In this document: piece by piece, positions 47,526-56,359 of the stretch
Layout of the letters: each line of letters starts with the position of its first letter
How positions within the stretch are numbered: position 1 is the stretch's first letter
Source of the DNA: Chromatiaceae bacterium
GTDB taxonomy: Bacteria; Pseudomonadota; Gammaproteobacteria; Chromatiales; Chromatiaceae
Direction of reading: 5' to 3'
Length of the DNA stretch: 64,000 nt
Assembly (NCBI GenBank): GCA_019356535.1
Contig: CP037918.1
Location: 1,768,315-1,832,314, forward strand
Notes under the pieces: model-generated
What the model saw: only the letters and a program-made list of their open reading frames with translations
Databases searched by the model: none
What the model was told of the DNA's origin: nothing
Position numbers and translations under genes: made by a program

Positions 47526-50500
47526 ATGTCGTATCACCCGCCATTGCCCGAGACCACCGAGCCCCGCCGCTGGGGCCGCGCCAACGGTGCCGCCCTGAGC
47601 CTGGCGCTGGCCGGCGCCGCGCGCGACGCCGGCCGTCCCCTGCTGGTGATCACCCCCGACCCCCAGGGCGCACAACGCCTGCTCGAAGAATTGCGCTTCT
47701 TCCTCGGCAGCGACGGCCCCGAGGCCTTCCTGTTCCCGGACTGGGAGACCCTGCCCTACGATGGGTTCTCGCCGCTGCCCGAGCTGGTCTCACAGCGCCT
47801 CGAGACCCTGCATCACCTGCGCGAGATGCAGCAAGGTATCGTCATCGCCCCGGTGGCCACGGTAATGCAGCGCCTGCTGCCCGAGGACTTTCTCGACGCC
47901 CACAGCCTGCATCTGGCCGTCGGTGACCGGCTCGACTTCGACGCCTTCCGCCGGCGCCTGGAACAGGCCGGCTACGAGCTGGTCTCCCAGGTGATGGGCC
48001 ACGGCGAGTTCGCGGTGCGCGGCTCGCTGATCGACCTCTTCCCCATGGGCAGCGAGCTGCCGCTGCGCATCGACCTGTTCGACGACGAGATCGACTCCAT
48101 CCGCACCTTCGATGTCGAGACCCAGCGCACCCTGGAGAAGATCGACCGCTTCGCCATGCTGCCGGCGCGCGAATTCCCGGTAGACGAGCAGGCCATCAAC
48201 CGCTTCCGCCGCGCCTGGCGCGAGACCTTTCCCGGCGATCCACAGCGCAGCCTGATCTACCGCGAGGTGAGCGAGGGCCACCTGCCCGGCGGCATCGAGT
48301 ACTACCTGCCGCTGTTCTTCGAGCGCACCGCCACCCTGTTCGACTACCTGCCCGAGTCCACCCTGGTGGTGCACGAACAGGCGTTGAACGACACTGCCAG
48401 CGAATTTGCCGAACAGGTGGCACAACGCTACGAACAGCGTCGGCACGACATCGAACGGCCGCTGCTGTCTCCCGAGGCACTGTGGCTCTCGCCCGAAGCG
48501 CTGAAGCAGGCGATCGCCGATCACCCCCGCATCGTCCACCAGCCCTTCGAGGCCGAGAATGGCGACAATCTGGCCTCTCGCCCCCTGCCGCCGCTGGCCC
48601 TGCAGGCACGTGCCGCCGAACCGGCCGCCGCATTACGAGACTTCCTCGAGCAGCATCGTGGGCGCGTGCTGTTCGTGGCCGAAACCGCCGGCCGTCGCGA
48701 GGCCCTGCGCGACACCCTGCGCGACCTGCACATCGTCGTGCACGCGGTGGACGGCTGGCAGGAATTTCTGGATGCCGAAGACACCCTGTGCCTGACCGCT
48801 GCTCCCATGGAGACCGGCCTGTGGCTGGAAGACCCCGAGCTGGCGGTGATCCCCGAGGCCCTGTTGCTGGGCGAACGGGTGCGCCAGCGACGGCGCACGC
48901 GCCGAGGCCCCGATGCCGAGCTGGTGGTGCGCAACCTGGCCGAGCTGCAGATCGGTGCACCGGTGGTACACGAGGAGCATGGAGTGGGCCGCTACCTGGG
49001 CCTGCAGACGCTGGACACCGGCGGCATGGCACAGGAATACCTGGTGCTCGAATACGCACGTGGCGACAAGCTGTACGTGCCAGTCGGCGCCCTGCACCGC
49101 ATCTCGCGCTATACCGGCGCCTCGCCCGAGAACGCGCCGCTGCATCGCCTCGGCTCCGACCAGTGGGAGAAGGCCAAGCGTCGCGCCGCCGAGAAGGTGC
49201 GCGACGTGGCCGCCGAGTTGCTCGACATCTATGCCCGCCGCGCCGCTCGCGAGGGCACCGCCTTCCCACCACCGGGTGAGGAATACCGCCAGTTCGCCGC
49301 CCAGTTCGGGTTCGAGGAGACCCCCGACCAGGCCGCCGCCATCACCGCGGTGATCGAGGACATGACCTCGCCACGCCCCATGGACCGCCTGGTATGCGGC
49401 GACGTCGGCTTCGGCAAGACCGAGGTCGCCATGCGCGCCGCCTTCATGGCTGCGCACAATGGCCGCCAGGTCGCCGTGCTGGTACCTACCACCCTGCTCG
49501 CCCAGCAGCACTTCCAGAATTTCGCCGACCGCTTTGCCGACTGGCCGATCCGGGTCGCCGGGCTGTCACGCTTCCGCTCGAAGAAGGAAACCGATGCCAT
49601 CCTCAAGGGACTGGCCGACGGCACCATCGACATCGTGGTCGGTACCCACAAGCTGCTGGGCGAGGAGATCCGTTTCAAGGACCTGGGCCTGGTCATCGTC
49701 GACGAGGAACACCGCTTCGGCGTGCGCCACAAGGAGCGCCTCAAGGCCCTGCGCGCCGAGGTGGACATGCTCACGCTCACCGCCACACCCATCCCGCGCA
49801 CCCTCAACATGGCCATGTCGGGCATGCGCGATCTGTCCATCATCGCCACCCCCCCGGCCGCGCGGCACCCCATCAAGACCTTCGTCACCCAGTGGAACGA
49901 CGCGCAGATCACCGAGGCCATCCAGCGCGAACTGGCACGCGGCGGCCAGGTGTACTTCCTGCACAACGAGGTCGAGAGCATCGAGAAGATGGCCACCAAG
50001 GTGCAGGAACTGGTGCCCTCGGCACGCCTCGAGATCGCCCACGGGCAGATGCGCGAACGCGACCTGGAGCGCATCATGCGCGACTTCTATCACCAGCGCT
50101 TCAACATCCTGGTGTGCACCACCATCGTCGAGTCGGGCATCGACGTGCCCAGTGCCAACACCATCGTCATCAACCGTGCCGACCGTCTCGGTCTGGCCCA
50201 GCTGCACCAGCTGCGCGGTCGGGTCGGGCGTTCGCACCACCGCGCCTATGCCTACCTGATCACCCCGCCGCCGCGCGCCATGACCGCAGACGCGCGCAAG
50301 CGGCTCGAGGCCATCGAGGCGCTGGAAGACCTGGGTGCCGGCTTCAGCCTGGCCACCCACGACCTGGAGATCCGCGGCGCCGGCGAGCTGCTGGGCGACG
50401 AGCAGAGCGGCCAGATCCACGAGATCGGCTTCACTCTCTATACCGAGATGCTCGAGCAAGCGGTCAAGGCCATCCGCGAAGGCCGCGACCCGGCGCTGGA

Positions 50501-50969
50501 GAAACCGCTGGACCACGGCACCGAGATCGACCTGCATATCCCCGCCCTGCTGCCCGAGGACTACATCCCCGACGTGCACACCCGGCTTATCCAGTACAAG
50601 CGCATCGCCTCGGCCGAATCCCCCGAGGCCCTGCGTGAGCTGAAGGTGGAGATGATCGACCGCTTCGGCCTGTTGCCCGAACCGGCACAGCGCCTGTTCG
50701 ATCTCACCAAGCTGAAACTGGCCATCCGCGACCTGGGCATCCGCAAGGTCGATGTCGGCCCACAGGGCGGACGCATCCTGTTCGCGCCGGAACCGAAGAT
50801 CGACGCCGCGCGCCTGATCGAACTGATCCAGACCCGGCCGCAGGAGTTCAAGCTGGACGGCCCGGACAAACTGCGCTTCTTCGCCGACCTGCACGAACCC
50901 GAGACCCGCATCGCCACCACGGCCGCCCTGTTGCAGCAGCTCGCCCCCTCGCCAGCCGGCGACGATTGA
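47526..50969 (+). CDS. mfd: Transcription-repair coupling factor Mfd
   Basis: Removes RNA polymerase stalled at DNA damage and recruits UvrA. The 1147-residue protein (1148 in E. coli) has the UvrB-like N-terminal domains (DWETLPYDGFSP, GEFAVRGSLIDLFP), the RNA-polymerase interacting domain (VHEEHGVGRYLGL, about 480-545), the RecG-like translocase with Walker A GDVGFGKT, VDEEHRFGV and LTLTATPIPRTL, and the C-terminal TRCF domain. It lies 54 bases after the DsrE-like gene and 43 bases before csiV. Confidence 0.99.
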   Translation: MSYHPPLPETTEPRRWGRANGAALSLALAGAARDAGRPLLVITPDPQGAQRLLEELRFFLGSDGPEAFLFPDWETLPYDGFSPLPELVSQRLETLHHLREMQQGIVIAPVATVMQRLLPEDFLDAHSLHLAVGDRLDFDAFRRRLEQAGYELVSQVMGHGEFAVRGSLIDLFPMGSELPLRIDLFDDEIDSIRTFDVETQRTLEKIDRFAMLPAREFPVDEQAINRFRRAWRETFPGDPQRSLIYREVSEGHLPGGIEYYLPLFFERTATLFDYLPESTLVVHEQALNDTASEFAEQVAQRYEQRRHDIERPLLSPEALWLSPEALKQAIADHPRIVHQPFEAENGDNLASRPLPPLALQARAAEPAAALRDFLEQHRGRVLFVAETAGRREALRDTLRDLHIVVHAVDGWQEFLDAEDTLCLTAAPMETGLWLEDPELAVIPEALLLGERVRQRRRTRRGPDAELVVRNLAELQIGAPVVHEEHGVGRYLGLQTLDTGGMAQEYLVLEYARGDKLYVPVGALHRISRYTGASPENAPLHRLGSDQWEKAKRRAAEKVRDVAAELLDIYARRAAREGTAFPPPGEEYRQFAAQFGFEETPDQAAAITAVIEDMTSPRPMDRLVCGDVGFGKTEVAMRAAFMAAHNGRQVAVLVPTTLLAQQHFQNFADRFADWPIRVAGLSRFRSKKETDAILKGLADGTIDIVVGTHKLLGEEIRFKDLGLVIVDEEHRFGVRHKERLKALRAEVDMLTLTATPIPRTLNMAMSGMRDLSIIATPPAARHPIKTFVTQWNDAQITEAIQRELARGGQVYFLHNEVESIEKMATKVQELVPSARLEIAHGQMRERDLERIMRDFYHQRFNILVCTTIVESGIDVPSANTIVINRADRLGLAQLHQLRGRVGRSHHRAYAYLITPPPRAMTADARKRLEAIEALEDLGAGFSLATHDLEIRGAGELLGDEQSGQIHEIGFTLYTEMLEQAVKAIREGRDPALEKPLDHGTEIDLHIPALLPEDYIPDVHTRLIQYKRIASAESPEALRELKVEMIDRFGLLPEPAQRLFDLTKLKLAIRDLGIRKVDVGPQGGRILFAPEPKIDAARLIELIQTRPQEFKLDGPDKLRFFADLHEPETRIATTAALLQQLAPSPAGDD

Positions 50970-51012
50970 GGCATCATCTGTGCGTTACCCGTAACGAGCA
51001 CTGAGCCACGTA

Positions 51013-51672
51013 ATGCCTGTCCTCCACCGCCTTGCTACCCTGCTGATCCTGATATGCGCCAGCCTGGCCGCCACCGCGCAGGAAGGGGTATACATCGTGG
51101 AGATGCTGGTGTTCGAGCAACCCGATGCCTACGACGAACCGGGGCAGTTCGAAGAGGTGAATGCCGAGTACCAGATCGCCGGGTCACTGGACCTGGGCGC
51201 CCCCGGCGTCATCCCCCTGCCCACACAGGACGGCGGGTTCGGCCCGGTGATCTATACACTCCAGCACAAGGGCGCGAGAATCCTCGCCCACCTGCGCTGG
51301 CGGCACGATTTCTCCGCTCCCGCCAGCACGGACTGGTTGCTTCTGGCCAATCCCTACCTCGACGGGGTGATCCGCCTGCGACGCGGCCGCTTCATCCACC
51401 TCGACACCGACCTGCAGATCATCGGCAGCGAACAGCCCGTCCGCGAGCACGGCCGCATGCGCAGCGGCGAGCTGCTGTATGTCGATCACCCCCGCGCCGG
51501 CATCCTCATCCGCGCCGAACGCATCGATCCCCCGAAGCCGCAGCCCGTCCCCAGCACCCCGGCGGCCACCCAGGAACCAGCATCTCCCCCGCCCGGGCCG
51601 GCCAGCGACAACCCACCCGAGCAACCCCAGCCGGCCCGCGAGATCCCTCGCGCCCTGCCCGACCCGACCTGA
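51013..51672 (+). CDS. csiV: CsiV-family periplasmic peptidoglycan-binding protein
   Basis: A 219-residue precursor with a signal peptide (about 1-22), followed by EGVYIVEMLVFEQP, which is typical of the CsiV family, and SGELLYVDHPRAGILIRAERI. In Vibrio, CsiV assists the D-amino-acid-regulated LpoA/PBP1a system of peptidoglycan synthesis. The C-terminal 45 residues are Pro-rich and probably disordered. The mfd-csiV order is frequent in gammaproteobacteria and supports the call. Confidence 0.85.
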   Translation: MPVLHRLATLLILICASLAATAQEGVYIVEMLVFEQPDAYDEPGQFEEVNAEYQIAGSLDLGAPGVIPLPTQDGGFGPVIYTLQHKGARILAHLRWRHDFSAPASTDWLLLANPYLDGVIRLRRGRFIHLDTDLQIIGSEQPVREHGRMRSGELLYVDHPRAGILIRAERIDPPKPQPVPSTPAATQEPASPPPGPASDNPPEQPQPAREIPRALPDPT

Positions 51673-51683
51673 GGAGCAGGCGT

Positions 51684-51872
51684 TCACCTCCTCGGCAGGC
51701 TGAGCTGGGTGGCGACCAGACCGGCGAACAGCACCACGAAACCCAGCGGCACGGCGCTCATGTAGAACATGGCGTCCGCATACCCGGCGAACAGGCGCCA
51801 GAAGCCGGCCACCAGGCCGAAGACGGTCAGGATCAATCCCAGCCAGACGGTGAACACCCCGATCTTGTGCAT
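51684..51872 (-). CDS. Small two-helix membrane protein
   Basis: A 62-residue protein with two hydrophobic helices (about 6-27 and 33-56) and a basic C-terminal end (LSLPRR), which I do not recognise. GGGAG lies five bases before the ATG. It ends 11 bases from the csiV stop (convergent). The region upstream holds a palindromic element and then norD, which is on the same strand, so it could be the last gene of the nor operon; this is possible but not shown. Confidence 0.7.
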   Translation of the reverse strand: MHKIGVFTVWLGLILTVFGLVAGFWRLFAGYADAMFYMSAVPLGFVVLFAGLVATQLSLPRR

Positions 51873-51942
51873 GTCGGCTCCCGCTCGTTGAAACCCGCGC
51901 ATCATACCGTCCGCAGTCGGCGGCGCCCATGCGCCTGGGGAA

Positions 51943-51998
51943 CCTCCGAACGACTTCCCCCCGCTTGCGGGGAAGTCAGGCGGAGGCACAAGCGCTTG
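51943..51998. repeat. Palindromic intergenic element between norD and the small membrane gene
   Basis: GACTTCCCC (51952-51960) and GGGGAAGTC (51969-51977) form a perfect 9-bp stem with an 8-base loop. Outer arms CCTCCG (51943-51948) and CGGAGG (51980-51985) extend it. A separate 10-bp palindrome CAAGCGCTTG lies at 51989-51998, followed by a C-rich CTCCC-type tract. The layout resembles dispersed intergenic palindromes (REP-like) found in GC-rich proteobacteria; multiplicity cannot be seen from one window. Confidence 0.6.
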
Positions 51999-52064
51999 TT
52001 CGAAAGTCCCCTCCCAACCTCCCCATTTCATGGGAATGAGAATGCGGAGTTTTTCAGGGATTCC

Positions 52065-53903
52065 TTAGCGACCGGTCAGGCGGGCATATAGCAGGGGGAG
52101 CCGTTTCGGCAGCTCGGACGGGCGGTGGATGACCACATAGCCGTCGGTGCCGAACAGGTAGGGAAGGTAGTCGTTGCCCCGCTCGTCGATGGTCACGCAG
52201 AAGGGCTCGAGCCCCGTGCGCCGCGCCTCCAGGATGGCCTGACGGGTGTCCTCGATGCCAAAGCGTCCCTCGTACTGGTCGAGGTCGTTGGGCTTGCCGT
52301 CGGTGAGCAGCAGCAATAGGCGGCGTCCGGCGGACTGTTCGCCCAGAATGCGGGTGCCGAAGCGGATGGCCGCCCCCATGCGCGTGTAGTAACCGGGACG
52401 GATGGCGGCGATGCGCCCGCGAATGCGCGCATCGTAGGGTTCCTCGAACGCCTTGAGCAGGTGCACGCGTACCGGATCGCGCTTGCGGGACGAGAATCCG
52501 CACAGGCCGAAGCGGTCACCGGTGGCCGCCAGTGATTCGGCGAACAGGAACAGGCTGTCGCGGATCACGTCGATCACCCGGTTGTGATCGTCGATCCAGG
52601 TATCGGTGGACAGCGACAGATCAGCCATCAGCAGGCAGACCAGGTCGCGCGCACCGGAACGCATCTCCCGGTACAGGCCCTCACCGCTCACCGCCAGGCC
52701 GGCAGCACGATCGGCGGCAAAGCGCAGGTAGGCATCGAGGTCGATGTCCTGCCCGTCCGGCCGGGCCCGGTGCCAGGTGCGTGCCGGCGCCAGCAACTGG
52801 AACTGCGCGCGCAGTCGTTTCGCAGTCCGTCCCAGGTGCGCAGGCAAGGGCAGCGGCTGTGCATCGGCGGCCAGCATGGGCACGATGCGGCAACGGTCGG
52901 GCAGCAGGGCATGGCGCTTCCAGTCCCACTCCGGCAACAACAGGCCCTGGTGCAGGATGCGATCGTCCTGCGCCTCGGCCGGCAGGTCCAGGTCGAAACG
53001 CAGAGTGGCCGCCGGGCGCTTGTCGCTGCGCGCCACCGCCAGCCGGTCCAGATCGCGGGCGATGGCCTCGGCACGGTCGAGGTCGTCCTCGTCCTCGGAA
53101 CCCCGATCGACCCGCACGTATTCGCCCCAGGTGAAGATGTTCTCCATGCGCACCGTGATCAGCCCGCGGTCGGCCTCGGGTTCCTCGACACGCTCGGCGC
53201 GACGGCGCAACTGCTCGACCTCGTGCTGGTGCTCCCGATCCCCTGCCCCACCGCCTCCGGGGTCGTCTTCGGCGGCACCGTCCTGGAGCGGCCGAGGCGG
53301 TTCGGGGTGCAGCCACAGGGGCACCGGCTGTGGCGGGCGCCGCGCCGCCGGCAGGTCCGTCACCGACCCGGGCTCGCGCAAGGCCTGGCACAGGGCCCGC
53401 TCGGCCGCTGCCTGGTCGGTCGGCAGGCGCTCGGCATCGGGACGCAGCTGCAGGTGCGCCTCGACCAGGCGCTGGTAGCGCGTGCGCAGGCCGGGATAGC
53501 GATCAAGCACCTGGACAACCCCTCGCTGGTTATCGACGAACCAGTCCCCGGCATCTTCGTCGGCGACCGCGGCCAGCGCCGCCAGCCACAGGTAGAGTTC
53601 GCGATTGAGCGCGCGTTCGGGAAACCAGTCGATCACCGCGGGAAGGCGCAGGTACTGCGCATCGCGCCAGGCCAGCGTCACCTTCTCGTGCACGCCGGCG
53701 ACGCGTTGCAGCCAGCTGCGCTGCGCACCGTGCGCCGTGGCCTCGGCGGCGGTGACCTGCAAGGCCCCGTCGCCGCCCAGTGCGCGGAACAGCAGCGCCA
53801 CCTGGCGTTCCACCTCGGCCAGATGCACCGCTGCCTCGGGGTGGCGGGTGTCCGCCAGCCGGGTGATCAGGCGGTGCCAGAGCGCGCCGACCTGTTCTTC
53901 CAT
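52065..53903 (-). CDS. norD: Nitric oxide reductase activation protein NorD
   Basis: Cytoplasmic accessory protein that, with the MoxR-type ATPase NorQ, is needed for active cNor, probably by inserting the non-heme iron. The 612-residue protein has an extended N-terminal helical region, a Pro/Gly/Glu-rich hydrophilic middle (about 190-245) and a C-terminal von Willebrand A domain (about 415-605) with the MIDAS motif DLSLSTDTW and LLTDGKPNDLDQY. A strong GGAGGAGG precedes the start, which overlaps the upstream 4Fe-4S gene by 37 bases. It is the last clear gene of the nor operon. Confidence 0.95.
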   Translation of the reverse strand: MEEQVGALWHRLITRLADTRHPEAAVHLAEVERQVALLFRALGGDGALQVTAAEATAHGAQRSWLQRVAGVHEKVTLAWRDAQYLRLPAVIDWFPERALNRELYLWLAALAAVADEDAGDWFVDNQRGVVQVLDRYPGLRTRYQRLVEAHLQLRPDAERLPTDQAAAERALCQALREPGSVTDLPAARRPPQPVPLWLHPEPPRPLQDGAAEDDPGGGGAGDREHQHEVEQLRRRAERVEEPEADRGLITVRMENIFTWGEYVRVDRGSEDEDDLDRAEAIARDLDRLAVARSDKRPAATLRFDLDLPAEAQDDRILHQGLLLPEWDWKRHALLPDRCRIVPMLAADAQPLPLPAHLGRTAKRLRAQFQLLAPARTWHRARPDGQDIDLDAYLRFAADRAAGLAVSGEGLYREMRSGARDLVCLLMADLSLSTDTWIDDHNRVIDVIRDSLFLFAESLAATGDRFGLCGFSSRKRDPVRVHLLKAFEEPYDARIRGRIAAIRPGYYTRMGAAIRFGTRILGEQSAGRRLLLLLTDGKPNDLDQYEGRFGIEDTRQAILEARRTGLEPFCVTIDERGNDYLPYLFGTDGYVVIHRPSELPKRLPLLYARLTGR

Positions 53904-54865
53904 TCCTCGACCTCCTCCGGCCGGCCTCGTGCCGGTTCGCGTATCGACAGGGGACGGCCGGTGACCACCGGCAGCGCCGCCTCACCGCTCACCCAGCGCA
54001 GCACGGGTCGGGTGCCCAGTCGCGCGGTCACCTGTTCGCAGGCATCCAGGCACTGCGCGCACTCGGTGCAGGTGAACATGCGGCGCTTGAGGGTGCGCGG
54101 CTTGAGACGCATGGGACAAGTATTGTCACAGGCGTTGTTGCACGACTTGCAGACCGCGGCACGGGGGGTGTCGAACCCCACCACCAGGGCGCGGTCGTTG
54201 GCCATCCACACCAGGCTCTGGAACAGGCCGACTGCGCAGCCGAAACGACAGAACAGGTGCCGAGCCAGCAGGAAGTCGATGCTGAAAGCACCCGTGGCAG
54301 CGATCAGGAAGGTCGCCTGGTTGCGTGTCAGCTCGCCGGCCAACAGGTTGCCGTAAACGGTGGCCGGCGGCAGCAACCAGGTGAGCAGCACCACCGCCCA
54401 GAGAAACGCAAAGCCGAACACCGCCAGCAGCGTCGGCACCCAGTAGCGCGGATCGGGACGAAGTCGCGTGCCATCCGGCTGACGCGCCGGCAGCGGGCGA
54501 CGCTCCCACAGGCTGTGCCGGCCGATGGCGCGACGCATCAGGCCATTGATGGTCTCGACCACCGAGAAGTGCGGGCACAACCAGCCGCAATACAGGCGAC
54601 CGTAACGCCAGGCGACCCACAGGAACAATGCTGCACCACCGAACAGCGGCAAGGCACCGCGCCAGAACAGGTTCCACGCCGCCTCGCCAACACCGATGCG
54701 CCCGGCCACGAAGTCATCGATGCCCAGGGTCCAGGGCTGGCCGAAGAAGATGGCGTGCCCCAGGGTCAGGTCGAAGCGCAGGATGTCGAACACCGGCGCC
54801 AGCACGAACAGCGCAAAAAACCCGGCCTGCAACAGACGCCGCCTGGCCTGTAGCGAGCCGTTCAT
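53867..54865 (-). CDS. NapH/CcoG-like polyferredoxin membrane protein in the nor operon
   Basis: A 332-residue membrane protein. It has about five membrane helices (first at about 14-32), the LYCGWLCPHFSVVE motif, a CRFGCAVG motif, and a C-terminal part with two [4Fe-4S] sites (CKSCNNACDNTCP and CTECAQCLDACEQ). This resembles the membrane ferredoxins NapH and the C-terminal half of NosR, and also CcoG. Those proteins pass electrons from the quinol pool or take part in metal-centre maturation. The start overlaps the preceding small membrane gene (ATGA), and the end overlaps norD by 37 bases, so it is fully embedded in the operon. It is not a canonical nor gene; a role in reductive activation or electron supply to NorCB is inference. 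Confidence 0.85.
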   Translation of the reverse strand: MNGSLQARRRLLQAGFFALFVLAPVFDILRFDLTLGHAIFFGQPWTLGIDDFVAGRIGVGEAAWNLFWRGALPLFGGAALFLWVAWRYGRLYCGWLCPHFSVVETINGLMRRAIGRHSLWERRPLPARQPDGTRLRPDPRYWVPTLLAVFGFAFLWAVVLLTWLLPPATVYGNLLAGELTRNQATFLIAATGAFSIDFLLARHLFCRFGCAVGLFQSLVWMANDRALVVGFDTPRAAVCKSCNNACDNTCPMRLKPRTLKRRMFTCTECAQCLDACEQVTARLGTRPVLRWVSGEAALPVVTGRPLSIREPARGRPEEVEEWKNRSARSGTA

Positions 54866-55278
54866 GACAACGCCTCCGGGCAGCCGTTGGGCAGCGGACG
54901 GCCGAGCAGCGGATAGCGCCAGCACTGTCCGGCCATCGCCTTGGCCAGACCGTAGGCGCCGAACACCACCAGCGCCGAATGACAGAAGGTGAAATAGGTG
55001 ATGACCACCACCCAGGTCCAGGGGCCATCGTAACCGCCCAGCAGCACGATGACGGCATTGAGCACCACCAGCAGCACCCCGGCCCAGAGGCTGCCCGAAA
55101 CGGCCTGCGCCAGGTGGGCACGTGCCAGCGCTGGCGCCTGCCCGCGGTGCCGCCACCACAGCCACAGCAGAGCCAGGAACGCCAAGCCGGGCGCCAGCAG
55201 CAGGTTGGACAGGTAGAGCGCCTCGGCCATCACGGCCAGCGACAGGCCGGCCTCGGGCAACTCAGCCGAACGTGGCAT
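54862..55278 (-). CDS. Small membrane protein of the nor operon
   Basis: A protein of about 138 residues with three or four hydrophobic helices (AEALYLSNLLLAPGLAFLAL, VSGSLWAGVLLVVLNAVIVLL, WVVVITYFTFCHSALVVFG). The pattern FTFCHSALVVFG and YPLLGRP is shared with small membrane proteins that accompany polyferredoxins, but I cannot name the family. The start is uncertain: ATG 55278 has GAGG six bases upstream and overlaps norQ by 17 bases; ATG 55230 would give 122 residues. Its stop overlaps the polyferredoxin start by four bases, which suggests that the two work together. Confidence 0.78.
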   Translation of the reverse strand: MPRSAELPEAGLSLAVMAEALYLSNLLLAPGLAFLALLWLWWRHRGQAPALARAHLAQAVSGSLWAGVLLVVLNAVIVLLGGYDGPWTWVVVITYFTFCHSALVVFGAYGLAKAMAGQCWRYPLLGRPLPNGCPEALS

Positions 55279-56074
55279 CGACCACCTCGCGCAACGCCGC
55301 CAGGGTCTCGGCGTCATCGCTGAGCGGTTCGATCATCGCCGCCAGCACCGCTTCACGCGGATCGAAGCCGCCGCGGATCAGGGTCGCGGCATACACCAGC
55401 AGGCGGGTAGAAGCGGCCTCTTCCAGGTCGTGGTCCTCGAGTGCGCGCAGGGCACCAGCCAGATTCACCAGGCGCTCGCCGGTGGCTCGGTCGATGCCGG
55501 TTTCGCCCTGCAGTATCGCCAGCTCGTTCTCCGGCGAGGGAAAATCGAAGCTCATGGCCACGAAACGCTGGCGGGTCGAGGGCTTCATGCCCTTGAGCAG
55601 GTTCTGGTAACCGGGGTTGTAGGAGACCACCAGCATGAACTCCGGCGGCGCATGCAGGGTCTCGCCAGTGCGCTCCAGCGGCAGGATGCGCCGGTCGTCG
55701 GTCAAGGGGTGCAACACCACTGTGGTGTCCTTGCGAGCCTCGACCACCTCGTCGAGGTAACAGATGGCACCTTCACGCACCGCGCGGGTGAGTGGTCCGT
55801 CCGACCAGAAGGTGCCCTCGCCACCGATCAGATGGCGCCCTACCAGGTCGGCGGCGGTCAGGTCGTCATGACAGGCTACAGTGTACAGGGGACGCCCGAG
55901 GCGGGCCGCCATGTAACGCACAAAACGGCTCTTTCCACAACCGGTCGGCCCCTTGATAAGCACCGGCAGGCGGTTGCGCCAGGCGTGTTCGAACAGGGCC
56001 ACCTCGTTGCCCTGGGGACGATAGAAAGGCAGCTCGGCCGCCACCTCGCGTTCGGGATTGGCTTTCATGTCCAT
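55262..56074 (-). CDS. norQ: NorQ, MoxR-family AAA+ ATPase
   Basis: ATPase partner of NorD in cNor activation. The 270-residue protein has Walker A KGPTGCGKS, Walker B AICYLDEVVEA, the sensor-1 region SYNPGYQNLLKGMKPSTRQRF and an arginine-rich end of the first subdomain. The ATG at 56074 overlaps the norF stop by one base. MoxR proteins of this subgroup are nearly always linked with norD or cbbO-like VWA genes, as here. Confidence 0.96.
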   Translation of the reverse strand: MDMKANPEREVAAELPFYRPQGNEVALFEHAWRNRLPVLIKGPTGCGKSRFVRYMAARLGRPLYTVACHDDLTAADLVGRHLIGGEGTFWSDGPLTRAVREGAICYLDEVVEARKDTTVVLHPLTDDRRILPLERTGETLHAPPEFMLVVSYNPGYQNLLKGMKPSTRQRFVAMSFDFPSPENELAILQGETGIDRATGERLVNLAGALRALEDHDLEEAASTRLLVYAATLIRGGFDPREAVLAAMIEPLSDDAETLAALREVVDATFG

Positions 56075-56358
56075 CAGTGTAGTCCGCTGCTCAAAAAGAA
56101 GGCCACGCCCACCAGGGCGCCCACCCCTACCAACCAAGTCAGAATCGCCCATCGCCAGAACCCGCGCACATGGCGCAGACCCATGAACCCGTCGCCGATC
56201 AGCTGCCCCTTGAGCAGGGCCAGGCCCAGCACGAAGAAGGTCACGCCCATCCCCTGCAGGCCCAGCCTGCCCGCCACCCAGGTGACCAGGGTCAGACCGA
56301 CCAGGACTAGGTAGACCAGGGTACAGGGGCGAATCCAGCGTTGCGTGTCGGCGGTCAT
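56074..56358 (-). CDS. norF: NorF-like small membrane protein (COX4-type)
   Basis: A 94-residue protein with three hydrophobic helices (about 11-30, 35-53 and 67-90) and the GQLIGDGFMGLRH loop typical of the cytochrome oxidase subunit IV/NorF group. With NorE it supports NO reductase activity in Paracoccus, but is not essential for catalysis. It starts one base after the norE stop and its stop overlaps norQ. Confidence 0.85.
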   Translation of the reverse strand: MTADTQRWIRPCTLVYLVLVGLTLVTWVAGRLGLQGMGVTFFVLGLALLKGQLIGDGFMGLRHVRGFWRWAILTWLVGVGALVGVAFFLSSGLH

Positions 56359-56359
56359 A

